The translations under genes were made by a program, and so were the position numbers. Below, in pieces: positions 23,404 through 32,860 of a DNA stretch of 64,000 bases; position 1 is the stretch's first letter; every line of letters begins with the position of its first letter. The notes under the pieces are model-generated. The model was not told the origin of the DNA. It made no database searches and saw nothing but the letters and a program-made list of their open reading frames with translations. This DNA is from Pyropia haitanensis (Eukaryota; Rhodophyta; Bangiophyceae; Bangiales; Bangiaceae), in the NCBI GenBank assembly GCA_008729055.1, contig SDUX01000007.1, positions 5,067,409 to 5,131,408 on the forward strand, read 5' to 3'.

Positions 23404-23625
23404 TGGGCTGGCAGCGGCGGAGGGGGCGGCGGAGGGGGCGGCGGAGGGGGGGTGGGCGGCGCCGCCGCGCTCGGCAGCCGCGGCCTGCGGGCGCTCGTCG
23501 AGGGCCTCGGCCTCGGCGGCGGCGAGCGGCGCGTCACGTTTGGCGGCCGCACCAGCTGGCTGTGGGGGGGGGGTCGCCGCCGCAGCCGCGGCCGGCAATG
23601 GGATGACGCCGCCTCGGAGGAATGA
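22640..23625 (+). CDS. Helical protein, frame-broken at a C7 run; faint hemerythrin-like pattern
   Basis: Two adjoining frames look coding. From the ATG at 22640 to about 22875 the frame encodes a helix-rich segment (NAVRAEAMSTYALLLSVQRR, then FWAVTHHFIEVTLAVERGTL followed by LPAL). After the C7 run at 22872-22878 the next frame continues with ADLLAYTTV, further amphipathic alanine/leucine helices, a glycine-rich linker (about 23340-23460) and a C-terminal segment around RVTFGGRTSWLWGG, ending in a TGA at 23623-23625. Helix length and the F...HH..E...LLPAL order recall the hemerythrin-like HHE fold, but most iron-ligating histidines are absent, so function is open. The break is probably a one-base error or an indel in the C-run. 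The gene may begin upstream near 21.2-22.0 kb. It converges with the cupin gene 287 bases away. Confidence 0.5.
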
Positions 23626-23912
23626 AAAAAGAAAACGCACGGGGGCGCCCGCCAACGGGGCGACACGGCAAAACGAAAACGGGCGCAGACAGCAGCCGTG
23701 CGGGCGTGGCCTCGCGCAGCATCCCCCCAAGCACGCAGGCGTTCCCACCGTCTGGGCGGCGCCCGTACGTGGCGCGGCCGACGGTGTCTCCCCCTCTCCG
23801 TCTCTCGCCGTCCCCCCAGGCAGCCGACGCGCGCCGCGGGCGTCGCGGCAGCGCGCCGCGGGCGACACGCGCCCCCCCCCCCCCCACGCGCGCGCGGCGG
23901 CAGGCGCGCCGC

Positions 23913-24650
23913 TCACACGACGCCGCCGCCACACAGGGCATCCACCGCCGGCGCGGTCAGGTTGCGGAGCGCCCCCCCCGCGTGGCGGCCGCCCATCGCA
24001 CAGACGCTCGACGCGAGAAACGCCGTGCCCGGGTCCCCCGCGTTGAGCACCGCCAGCACGACGCACGCGTCGGCCGACACGCACGCGACCGAGTGCGGCA
24101 GCGCCCGCGGCACGACGGCAGCGCCGTGCCGCCGCAGCGGGCTCGCCACCCGCCGGCCGGCCGCCGCGGCCGCCGGCGCCGACGCCGGGGCGGTGCCAAG
24201 CTCGTCGGTCCACGCCACCTCCACGGCGCCAGACAGCACAAACGCCAGCTCCGCCGCCCGCGGGTGGACGTGCGCGGGCGCGACGGCGCCCGCGTGGATG
24301 CGCACGAGGATGTAGGAGAGGTCGCCGCCGGCGGCGGCGGAGAGGGCCGGGAACTCGGCCGCGGAGCCGAGCGTCAGCGAGCCAAACGGGAAGTCCACGG
24401 TCGTGCCCGACGCGCGGGGGTTGGCGGCGTCAAAGGGGTGAAAGGCCCACGCGGTGGGCGGCAGGGCCGACCGCACCGACGCGGCAGTGAGGGGGACCCC
24501 CGCCGGGGTGGGCTGGGGCGCCGTCGTCGCCGTCGCTGCCGCCGCCGCCGCCATGGCCGTGTGGACGAGGACCAGCGTGAAGGCCACGCCGCTAGAACAG
24601 GGTACCGTCTGTGGGCGCGGAGGGCGGCGGCCGCCGCAAGGGCGGGCCAT
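23913..24650 (-). CDS. Germin-like cupin, probably secreted
   Basis: The frame encodes 245 residues from an ATG. A hydrophobic stretch at about 21-41 (FTLVLVHTAM then alanines) fits a signal peptide. The core carries a textbook cupin motif 1, G-x5-H-x-H-x4-E-x6-G, in GAVAPAHVHPRAAELAFVLSG order, giving metal ligands H127, H129 and E134. The fourth ligand is H186 in VPRALPHSV. A following NAGDPGT strand matches the germin C-terminal half. Family members are extracellular Mn-binding beta-barrels, some acting as oxalate oxidase or superoxide dismutase; which activity applies here cannot be told. Length and the single cupin domain suit germin-like proteins. It is convergent with the helical protein gene and divergent from PRL1, with CCTATATAGG 169-178 bases upstream of the ATG. 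Confidence 0.85.
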   Translation of the reverse strand: MARPCGGRRPPRPQTVPCSSGVAFTLVLVHTAMAAAAAATATTAPQPTPAGVPLTAASVRSALPPTAWAFHPFDAANPRASGTTVDFPFGSLTLGSAAEFPALSAAAGGDLSYILVRIHAGAVAPAHVHPRAAELAFVLSGAVEVAWTDELGTAPASAPAAAAAGRRVASPLRRHGAAVVPRALPHSVACVSADACVVLAVLNAGDPGTAFLASSVCAMGGRHAGGALRNLTAPAVDALCGGGVV

Positions 24651-26995
24651 GGCGTGACGCGGCCGGGGCGTATAGCGGCCGCCGGCGGAGGGGGTTTAGG
24701 GGAGAGGGTGCAGCGCCGGGCGGGCAACGTGTGGCGGGCGCTGAACGGCGGTGGCGACGGCGGCGGCACGGCGACGGCGGCGGCACCCGAGCGGCGGAGC
24801 AACCACCCCCGGGGCCTGCCTATATAGGCGCCAGCCACCGCCGCCGCGGTCGATTCATTGCGAGCCGAGCGGCGGGCGCCGTGGGGAGCCCGGCGCGCCC
24901 CGCCCCCGTTCGAGGCACCGTCGCGCAGCGGGTGGCGCGCAGCCGGTCTCGCGGCCGCCGCTGGGTAGCAGCCGCCGGGGGGGCGCCGCCGGCCGCGGCG
25001 GCCGGCCCTGCGCGCGGGGACATCCACGGCCGCGGCCAAGACATCCCGGCCGCACCGACTGGCACCGCGACGTCTGCCACGTGTACAGATGCGGCCGCGG
25101 GGCGGCGGCGGCGGGAACCGGCGCGGCGGCCACCGCCGTGGCCGTCCCCGCCAACCGCCACCATCGCCCCGGGCGCGGGCGCAGCGACGCCCGGCGTCGC
25201 CGCGAGTCAGGCAGGGGCGGCTGGCCCTTGGCGCAGCGCCGCACCGTTCCAATTTTGCGCATCCGCGGGCGCCCGCCGCTCGACACTGTCGCGCGCCGCC
25301 GGCACCCGCCGCCGGCCGCCGCGCCGCGGGGGTGGCCTGGCGGTCCTCGGCCCTCCCCCCCCCGGCCGCCCCGCCGCCAACCGGTGCGACCTGCACGCAC
25401 GAGAGAGGTGCGCGTCAGGGACGATCGAGAGAGGAGGACTGGAGGGTGGGTATGGCCAAACGGGATGGGCTGGTGTGGCCAGCTCGGCTACGCCCCGAGC
25501 GACGGGCGACTCGGAGAGTGACGGCGCTCCCTCGCCTGACCCGGGCGGACGCAAACCAGACGGAGCTTTGCTGCGTACTGGCAGAGCAGGAGTGGCTGCG
25601 GAGGGACGAAACTGCGACTCGGACAGGTACTGCCACGCCGATCAGGCATGTGCGCCAGGGAGACGGAGAAGAAAAGCGTTGAAAGGAAAACACCATGTCA
25701 AGCAAAGTGGTGCGCGGCAAGATACACTCGCAGACGACTGGACCGCTGACAAAAGGCAGCTCTCTCGCCCATAAGTCCAAGAACATCAATCATCATATAG
25801 AAAACAGACACACGCTCAAGACCAGACGCAAACAGCTGCAACAGCCTGAGCACACAGCAGCATCGTGCAACAGGAACAAGGAAACAGAGCCGCAAACCAG
25901 TTGCAAGGAAACAGATGCACCACAAGCATCCGTACCACACAACAGAGGCCCAGTTAGTCTCGGTGTTGTGCCAAGGCCAGCGCACTGCAGCCGAGCCCCG
26001 CCCACCGGCCACATCCAGGGGCATCGCTCCCTCCTCTTCAACCTGTCAGACGGTCGCAGCACAAAGGTGTCGTGCCACTCAAACGAAACAGCCACCCCAC
26101 GAGGGCTCAAGACACCGCCGTTGTCCCCGAGGGGACACGGCCTGCCCAGCCCGCCAAGGTCAGCGGCCCAGCCCGCCGGACAGGGAACGTCACGCCCAGA
26201 GGAATGGAAATCACCCATGCAAAACAGCGGCGGGCCGTGACGGCGAGGCGGGTGGCCAGGGGGTTCCGCCGGCGGTGGAGCCCGCGATGGCGTGTTCATA
26301 CGGCTTTTCCTAAATTGCATGTATGTCATCACTGGTACAGAAGAGAGAGCGCAGGGGAGCCAAGCAGGGGGGGGTCAAACGGGGGGCGGCAGCGGCGGGC
26401 TCCCGCGCGAGGACGCGGCGGCCCAGCCCCGCATGCGGGCGCATCAAAACATACCGTCAGAGGCGCAGAGAGCACACGCAGGACGGAGGGAAGGGGAGCT
26501 CGACTCAGCGTCCGTGACATCCGAGACCCCACCGACACACGCAGTACGCCACTGATGGTTGGACACGGATGCGCACAGGGACGCATCCACTCAGCCGGAC
26601 GACGACAGCATGCGCAAGATAGGAGGAACGCGACGGGCGCTGGACGTCACGACGCCGATGCTCCAAGCGACGACGACACTTCGATTTAAAAGGTAGGATC
26701 AACCACGTAGGATCAAACAAAATCATCAAGTGGCCCCCTCAGGCCTGTTCCGCACGCCCATTGTGCAGCACAATACTAATTACAGAGGGATTTACCACTA
26801 CAGTGAGAGGACCAGACGATGCGTCGCCATGGGCGACCGCGGGCACGGAACCGCGTGGCCGCGCCCTGCCCCCGGTCCTCGCGGACGCGCGCCACCATCC
26901 GTGCGTCTTGGTCGTCTTCCCGCCGCCCCTATCGTTCGCCCCCTCTACCAACCACTCCTGCGTCTCGCCCCTCTTCCCACCGCTGGCGCCCCGCC
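24651..26995. other. Divergent intergenic region between cupin and PRL1 genes
   Basis: About 2.3 kb between two genes transcribed away from each other. The left part (24.65-25.4 kb) is GC-saturated. The section from about 25.69 to 26.77 kb is markedly richer in A and T and has no convincing ORF. Promoters for both genes must lie here. A TATATA core at 24821-24826 is the only clear motif seen. Confidence 0.6.
24819..24828. promoter_or_regulatory. CCTATATAGG palindrome (TATA or CArG-like)
   Basis: A perfect 10-base palindrome in very GC-rich surroundings, about 170 bases upstream of the cupin ATG on the minus strand. It fits both a TATA box and the CC(A/T)6GG consensus bound by MADS/SRF-type factors. 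Which, if either, applies is unknown. Confidence 0.4.
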
Positions 26996-28684
26996 ATGGC
27001 GCCAGCGGTGGCACCCCCCCCCCCTTCCGGCGGCGGCGCAGCCAACCCGCCGCTGTCTGACGCCGCCGCCGCCGGCGCCGCCGCCCGCGTCGCGGCGCTC
27101 ATTGCCGACAATGCCGCGGCGAGCCGGGCGCTCTTTGGCCCGCCACGCGGCGGCGGCGGCGGTGGTACCGGCGGCGACGGCGGCGCGGAGCGGAGCCGGC
27201 GCCGCAAGCGGCGGCGGGAAGCCGAGGCGCTCGCGGCGCTCCCGCCGGCCGACGCGGCCGCGTCGCGGCTGCGCGCGGCCGTGCGCGCCGCGGCGGGCAC
27301 GTTTGGCGCGCCGCCGGGGCTGGCGCCCGGTCGCGGGCGGCGTGGCAGCGGCGACGGCGGTGGGGGTGGTGGCGGTGGTGGTGCCGCCGGGGGTGCCGCC
27401 GACGCGCCGGCGCTGCTGCCGCACGCGCCGCCACAGCCGCTGGCGCTGATGGCCGCGGGGGCGTCCGCCGCTGGCGCCGCGGGCGCGAATGCGGCGGGCT
27501 CGCCGGCGGCCGCGCTCGCGACAGCGGGCGCTGCGGCGGCTCCGCCCCCCCCAGCCGACGCGGACGCCGAGCTCCGCCGCCGCATGGACGCCCAAAACCG
27601 GGCGATTGCGCGCTCCGTCCGGTCTGGCGCTCCCCCCCCCGAGGGCCTCTCCACCGCCCTCGCGCTCGCGGCCGACCGCCCCGTGTGGCGCCCCCCCTGG
27701 CGCGTCTACCGCGTCCTGGCGGGCCACCTGGGCTGGGTGCGGGCGCTCGCCGTCGAGCCCGGCAACGAGTGGTTTGTCAGCGGCGCCGCGGACCGGACGA
27801 TCAAGGTGTGGGACACCGCGTCGGGGGCGCTCAAGCTGACCCTCACCGGCCACATTGGCGTCGTCCGCGGCCTCGCCGTCTCCGCCCGCCACCCGTACCT
27901 CTTCTCCGCGGGGGACGACAAGCAGGTCAAGTGCTGGGACCTCGAGACGAACCAGGTCGTCCGCCACTACCACGGCCACCTGTCGGGGGTGTACACGCTC
28001 GGCCTCCACCCGACGCTCGACGTGCTCGTCACGGGCGGCCGCGACTCGACGGTCCGCGTGTGGGATATGCGCACGAAAGCGCAGGTGCACGCGCTCGGCT
28101 CGCACACGGACGTCATCAACTCGGTGGCGGTCGCGGCCGACGACCCGCAGATCGTGTCGGCGTCGGCCGACGGGACGGTGCGGCTGTGGGACCTCGCCGC
28201 CGGCCGCTGCTACGCGACGCTGACGCACCACAAAAAGGGCGTCCGCGCGGTGGTGCGGCACCCGCGGCGGCGGGCGGCGGCGACCGCGTCGGCCGACGCG
28301 ATCAAGACGTGGTCCCTCCCGCGCGGCGCGTTTGCCCGCAACCTCCGCGTCGAGCCGCCGGGGCGGCCGTCCAATGATGGGGTGCTGATCAACGCGCTCG
28401 CCGCCAACGAGGACGGGCTGCTGGTGTCGGGGGGGGACGCGGGCGGCGTGACGTTTTGGGACTGGGACGCCGCGGCGGCGTTCCAGACCGTCCAGACGGT
28501 GGCGCAGCCGGGGAGCCTGGCCGTCGAGGCGGGCGTCTTTGCCGCCGCGTTTGACGTGAGTGGCTCGCGGCTGCTGACGGGCGAGGCGGACAAGACGATC
28601 AAGATGTGGAAGGAGGTGGAGGGCGCGACGGAGGCCGAGTACCCGCTCAACTGGGCGCCGGACCTCAACCCCAAGCGGTACTAG
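26996..28684 (+). CDS. PLRG1: PRL1/Prp46/PLRG1, WD40 subunit of the Prp19 (NTC) spliceosome complex
   Basis: The frame gives 562 residues from the ATG at 26996, which sits in GCCATGG context. An upstream in-frame ATG at 26819 would add an Arg-rich leader and is less likely. Residues 1-230 are Ala/Gly-rich and disordered apart from short helical blocks. From about residue 234 there is an unbroken seven-blade WD40 propeller with PRL1-specific sequence: [96 protein letters not shown], and a final [11 protein letters not shown]. The C-terminus (NWAPDL) also fits. PRL1/Prp46 is a core NTC component needed for spliceosome activation, in the nucleus, so the presence of introns elsewhere in the window is consistent. 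No intron interrupts this gene. Confidence 0.95.
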   Translation: MAPAVAPPPPSGGGAANPPLSDAAAAGAAARVAALIADNAAASRALFGPPRGGGGGGTGGDGGAERSRRRKRRREAEALAALPPADAAASRLRAAVRAAAGTFGAPPGLAPGRGRRGSGDGGGGGGGGGAAGGAADAPALLPHAPPQPLALMAAGASAAGAAGANAAGSPAAALATAGAAAAPPPPADADAELRRRMDAQNRAIARSVRSGAPPPEGLSTALALAADRPVWRPPWRVYRVLAGHLGWVRALAVEPGNEWFVSGAADRTIKVWDTASGALKLTLTGHIGVVRGLAVSARHPYLFSAGDDKQVKCWDLETNQVVRHYHGHLSGVYTLGLHPTLDVLVTGGRDSTVRVWDMRTKAQVHALGSHTDVINSVAVAADDPQIVSASADGTVRLWDLAAGRCYATLTHHKKGVRAVVRHPRRRAAATASADAIKTWSLPRGAFARNLRVEPPGRPSNDGVLINALAANEDGLLVSGGDAGGVTFWDWDAAAAFQTVQTVAQPGSLAVEAGVFAAAFDVSGSRLLTGEADKTIKMWKEVEGATEAEYPLNWAPDLNPKRY

Positions 28685-28968
28685 CGGTGGGCCGCCGGCG
28701 GGCGCGGAGCGTGGGGGACACGTCATGTCAGCTCTGGTATGTCAAGAAGGGGGTGGGCGCAGCGAGACGCAGCCAGGGGCGGGCGTGTCAACCGGGGGGC
28801 GGTCGTGACGAGCTGCTGCGTGTGAGGGGCACGGCGGCTTATGCCCACGTGCAAACGGGGGCACTGACACGATCGGCCGTTTCTCGGGGACCAAGGAGGA
28901 CAAGGAGGCCAGAGGCGTGCTTAGTGCTGGCAGCGTGCGCCACCGCCCCCCCCCCCGCCCCCCCCTCG

Positions 28969-31178
28969 TCACCGCTCGTTGGCCCACGACCGGCCCAGCG
29001 CGACCCACTCTTCCCCGTGTGGTGGCGGCGGCGGCGGCGACGGCGCCCCCCCCCCGCGGGGCCGCCCCGCGAGCAGCCCCACCCCCAGCGCCACCCCCGC
29101 CAGCAGCACCCCCCCCACCCCATCCAGCGCCGCCCGCCGCGCGCGCGCGGCCGCCGCCGCCGCCGCCGACGTGGCGGCCCAGCGGTCCGCCGCGGCCGCC
29201 CGCCGGTCGGCCGCGGCCGCCGCGGCGGCGGCGGCCGCCTCGGCGCCCGCCGCCGCGGCGGCCGCGGCCGCGTCGGCCGCCGCGGCCGCCGCGTCGGCCG
29301 CCGCCGCCCGGCCGGTGGCGGCGGCGGTGGCGGCCGCGGCGGCCGCCGCCGCCGCGTCGGCGCGGCGGTCGGCGGCGGCGGCGGCAGCGGTGGCGGCGGC
29401 GGCGCGGGCGACCGCCGCGGCGGTGCGGGCGGCGGCGACGGCGGCGGCGGCGGCGGCGGTGGCGGCGGTGGCGGCGGTGGCGGTGGCGGCGGTGGCGGCG
29501 GTGGAGGTGGCGGCGGCCGCGTCGGGTGCCGCGTCGCTGCCGTCGCGGTCACTGTTTCGGGCGGCGGCGGTGGCCGCCTCCGCCTCATCCGCGGCCGCCA
29601 CCGCGTCGGCCGCGCGGCGGGCGGCGGCCGCCGCGTCGGCCGTTGCCACCGCCGCCGCGTCAGCGGCCGCGGCGGCCGCCGCGTCGGCCGCCGCCGCCGC
29701 CGCCGCCACCGCGGCGGCCACCACCCCCGCCGCGTCGGTGGCGGCCGCCGCCCGATCCCGCGCGGCGGCGGCGGCGGCGGCCACTTTAACCGGCACGGGC
29801 TCCACGTCGGCCGCCGCGTCGGCGGAAGCCGCCGCCAATGCCGCCGCGCGGCGGGTGGCGGCGGCGGCCGCGGCGGCGGCGGCGGCGGCCTCGCGGTCCG
29901 CCGCGGCCGCCGCTCGGTCGTTGGCGGCGGCGACCGCGGCGGCCGCCGCCGCACGCGCGGCCGCCGCGCGGACGTCGGCGGCGGCAATGGCGGCGGCGGC
30001 GGCCGCCTCGCGCTCGTCGGCGGCCGCGGCGGCAGCGTCGGCGGCGGCGGCGGCAGCGGCAGTCGCAGCGGCCTCCCGTTCCGCAGCGGCGGCGGCGTCG
30101 GCCACCGCGGCGGCCTCCCGCTGGGCGGCGGCGGTCGCGGCGGCGGTCGCGGCGGCCTCCCGCTCGGCGGCAGCGGCGGCGTCGGCGACGGCGGTGGCCT
30201 CCCGCGCCGCGGCGGCCGCGGCGGCCGCGTCGGCCGTGGCCACCGCCGCGGCCTCGTGCTCGCGCGCAGCGGCGGCGTCGGCCACCGCGGCGGCCTCCCG
30301 CTCGGCGGCAGCGGCGGCGGCGGCGACCGCCGCGGCCTCCCGTGCCGCGGCGGTCGTCGCGTCGGCGACCGCCGCGGCCGCCCGCTCGCCAGCCGCCACA
30401 GCCGCCGCGTCGGCCGTCGCCTGCCGTGTCGCGGCGGCGGCGGCATCCGCCTGGGCGGCCGCCACCGCCGCCGCCGCGTCGGCTTGCGCCGCCGCGACCC
30501 GCGCGGCCGCGGCGGCGGCCGCGTCGTCTGCCGCCGCGTCGGCCGCCCGGGCGCGCTCGGCGGCGGCGGCCGCGTCGGCCGTCGCGGCCGCCGCGGCCGC
30601 GTCGGCCACCCGCGCCCGCGCCGCCGCGGCCGCCGCGGCCGCGTCGGCCGCCTCGGCGCGCGCCGTGGCGGTCGTGGCGGCCGCCTCGGCCGCGGCGGTG
30701 CGCTCGGCGGCGGCCGCGGCGGCCGCGTCGGCCGCGTCCGCGCGCGCCGCCGCCGCGTCTGCCGCCGCCGCCGCGTCGGCGGCGCGCGCCTCGGCGGCGG
30801 CCACCGCCGCCGCGGCGAGCTCCTCTGCCCACGCCACCCCCTCCTCGGCGCGCGCGTCGGCCGCCGCCGCCGCCGCCTCGGCGTCGGCGCGCGCCGCGGC
30901 CGCCGCGTCGGCGGCGGCAATGGCGGCGGCCGTCTCGGCGGCGGCGGCGGCCGCCGCGTCGGCGGCCGCCGCCTCGGCGTCGGCGCGCGCCGCGTCGGCC
31001 GCGTCGGCGCGCGCCGTCGCCGCCGCCGCCGCGTCGGCCGCGGCGGTGGCGGTGGCGGTCGCGGCGGCGGCGGCGGTCGCCGACTGGGCGGCCCGGTCGT
31101 CCGCGTCGGCGGCGGCCGCGTCGGCGGCAGCAATCGCGGCGGCGGCGGCGGCGCGGGCGGTGCGGCCGGCGGCAGCGT

Positions 31179-31220
<42 letters not shown>

Positions 31221-31593
31221 GCGCGTCGGCGGCGGCGGCGGCGGCCTCGGCGGCGGTGGCGCGCGCGGTGGCCGCGGCGATGGCGGCGGCCGCCGCGTCG
31301 GGCGCCATCGCCGTTGGGGGTCTCGCGTCGGCGGCTGCCGCGTCTGCAGGTGGGGGGATGGGCGGCGGCGGCACGACGGCGGCATCCGCGGTGGTGGCGG
31401 CGGCGCCCGCGCCGCCGCCGGCGTCTGTGGCCGCCGCCGCCGTGCGGCCCGCCTCCGTCGGCGACGGGCCAGCCGCGGCGGTCGGCGCCGGCGGCGGCGG
31501 CGGGGGCGCCCCGTCGGGCGGCGGCGGCGGCGGCTGCGACAGCGGCTCCGCCGGCGGGGTCGCCTGCGTGGCCGCCGCGGCCAGCGGCGCCAT
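28969..31593 (-). CDS. Alanine-rich coiled-coil protein with C-terminal membrane anchor (candidate)
   Basis: An ATG at 31593 opens 874 codons. After a Pro/Ala-rich first 110 residues, about 680 residues are mostly alanine with regularly placed D, E and R, in units such as AEREAAAVADAAA and ADAAAAAADERE, a pattern expected of long amphipathic helices. Near the C-terminus a 20-residue hydrophobic segment (GVGGVLLAGVALGVGLLAGR) precedes a proline-rich linker and a short tail (EEWVALGRSWANER), the layout of a tail-anchored protein. The plus strand is also open for 976 codons (28979-31909), because GCC/GGC-rich repeats lack stops on both strands. I prefer the minus strand because of the charged heptad-like spacing and the hydrophobic anchor. 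Family and function are unknown, and the whole could still be non-coding repeat. Confidence 0.45.
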
Positions 31594-32860
31594 CGCGCGC
31601 GGCGGCGGCACAGGGACGGCGGCGGCCTCACCGACGGGAGGTGGGATGGGCGGGAGTGCCGCGCGGAGGGGAGGGGGGGAGAGAGGAGGGCGGGGGGGGG
31701 GGGGATGGCTGTCTCGCGGGGGGGGACGATGGCGGTGGCGGTGGGGGGATGCCGGCCGGCCGCCGGTTCGCGACACGCGGCCGGAGTGGGGGGGGGGGCG
31801 ACGCGGCGTTGCCGGCGGCGAGGGGATGGTCTGGCAGGTTGGGCGCGCGCCACCGGCCGGGCGGTGGCCGCCCCCGTCGCGACGCAGGGAGATGAGCCTG
31901 TGTTGGTGAGAGCGAAAGGGGGGGGGGGCGGGGGGACGAGCGCGTCGGCGTGGCCCGAGCTCCCTCGTGCGAGTGCCGCCCGTGGCGGTTTCCGGGAGGA
32001 AGCACCAACCGGTGGGGGAGGACGCGGCCACGCGGCCGTGTGGCTGCCGACCGCGGCTGACGGCCGCCACGCCTCGCCAGCCGTGGCGCACCGACCAAGT
32101 GGGCAAGTCGGGGGGGGGGGGGGGGGGGTGGGGTTGCGCGGGGCGCGTCTGACGGCGGGCCGACGCGGAGCCGCCGCCGCCGCCAGCGCATCGCACGACG
32201 GGTCCGCCGTCGGTTCCGTGGCCGCGCGCCTCGCGAAGGTGGGAGCCGCGTCGCCGCGGGCGGGGGTGCCAAGTCGGCACCGCCGCCGCCCGTCGCCTCC
32301 ACCGTTTGTGAAGGAGGCCAACGGCCAAAGAAATGGGGAGGCGGCGGCCTCAGCCGGTGCGTGTGTGGATCGCGACTGGGCGTGCGCTGCCCTTGCGGTC
32401 ACGTGTGCCACTGGTTTACCCCAGTTTTCATGGCGTATCGATGTATCCAACGAAAAGGGTGCTCACAACCCTTTCCACACTGTTCTATTTCTTCGGTGTT
32501 GTCGAGATATGGTGCCTCCATGACGTAGTTACACGAACAACTCCGCCTGAGGGCGGGTGGCATGTGCCGTGCGCCCGCACCACGCTGCGCACGCCCGCAT
32601 CCGCGTCGCCAGAAACCGCCTCTGTCCCATCCGCGGCTCGCACGGTGGTGGCGTATCCCTGCCAGTCCGCTTGCCCCGGCCGTCGAGCGTACGTAGAGGC
32701 CCCTGTGGTGGACGTCCACTGCTGCCGATCCGCCCGCGCATCGGCCGGGCGTCTCGTCTGGTGCGGGCGGACCCGCCGGCCGCCGCGGCCGCCAGCCCGG
32801 CGGCGTCCCCCCGTGGGAGCCCCCGTCCGCCGCCGCGCCGCCCCTTTTGCGGCTGTCGAC
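31594..32860. other. Divergent intergenic region before the 2-oxoglutarate dehydrogenase gene
   Basis: About 1.27 kb between the start of the minus-strand Ala-rich frame and the plus-strand E1 gene. It holds several G-runs (31693-31703, 31918-31928, 32110-32129) and a less GC-rich stretch at about 32390-32540. The E1 reading frame is open back to an ATG at 32333, but that extension lacks conserved sequence and is taken as 5' UTR. Confidence 0.5.

Noticed and set aside
28979..31909. A 976-codon plus-strand Ala/Ser ORF
   Set aside because: It is the antisense of the Ala-rich minus-strand frame. It lacks the charge spacing and the terminal hydrophobic anchor seen on the minus strand.
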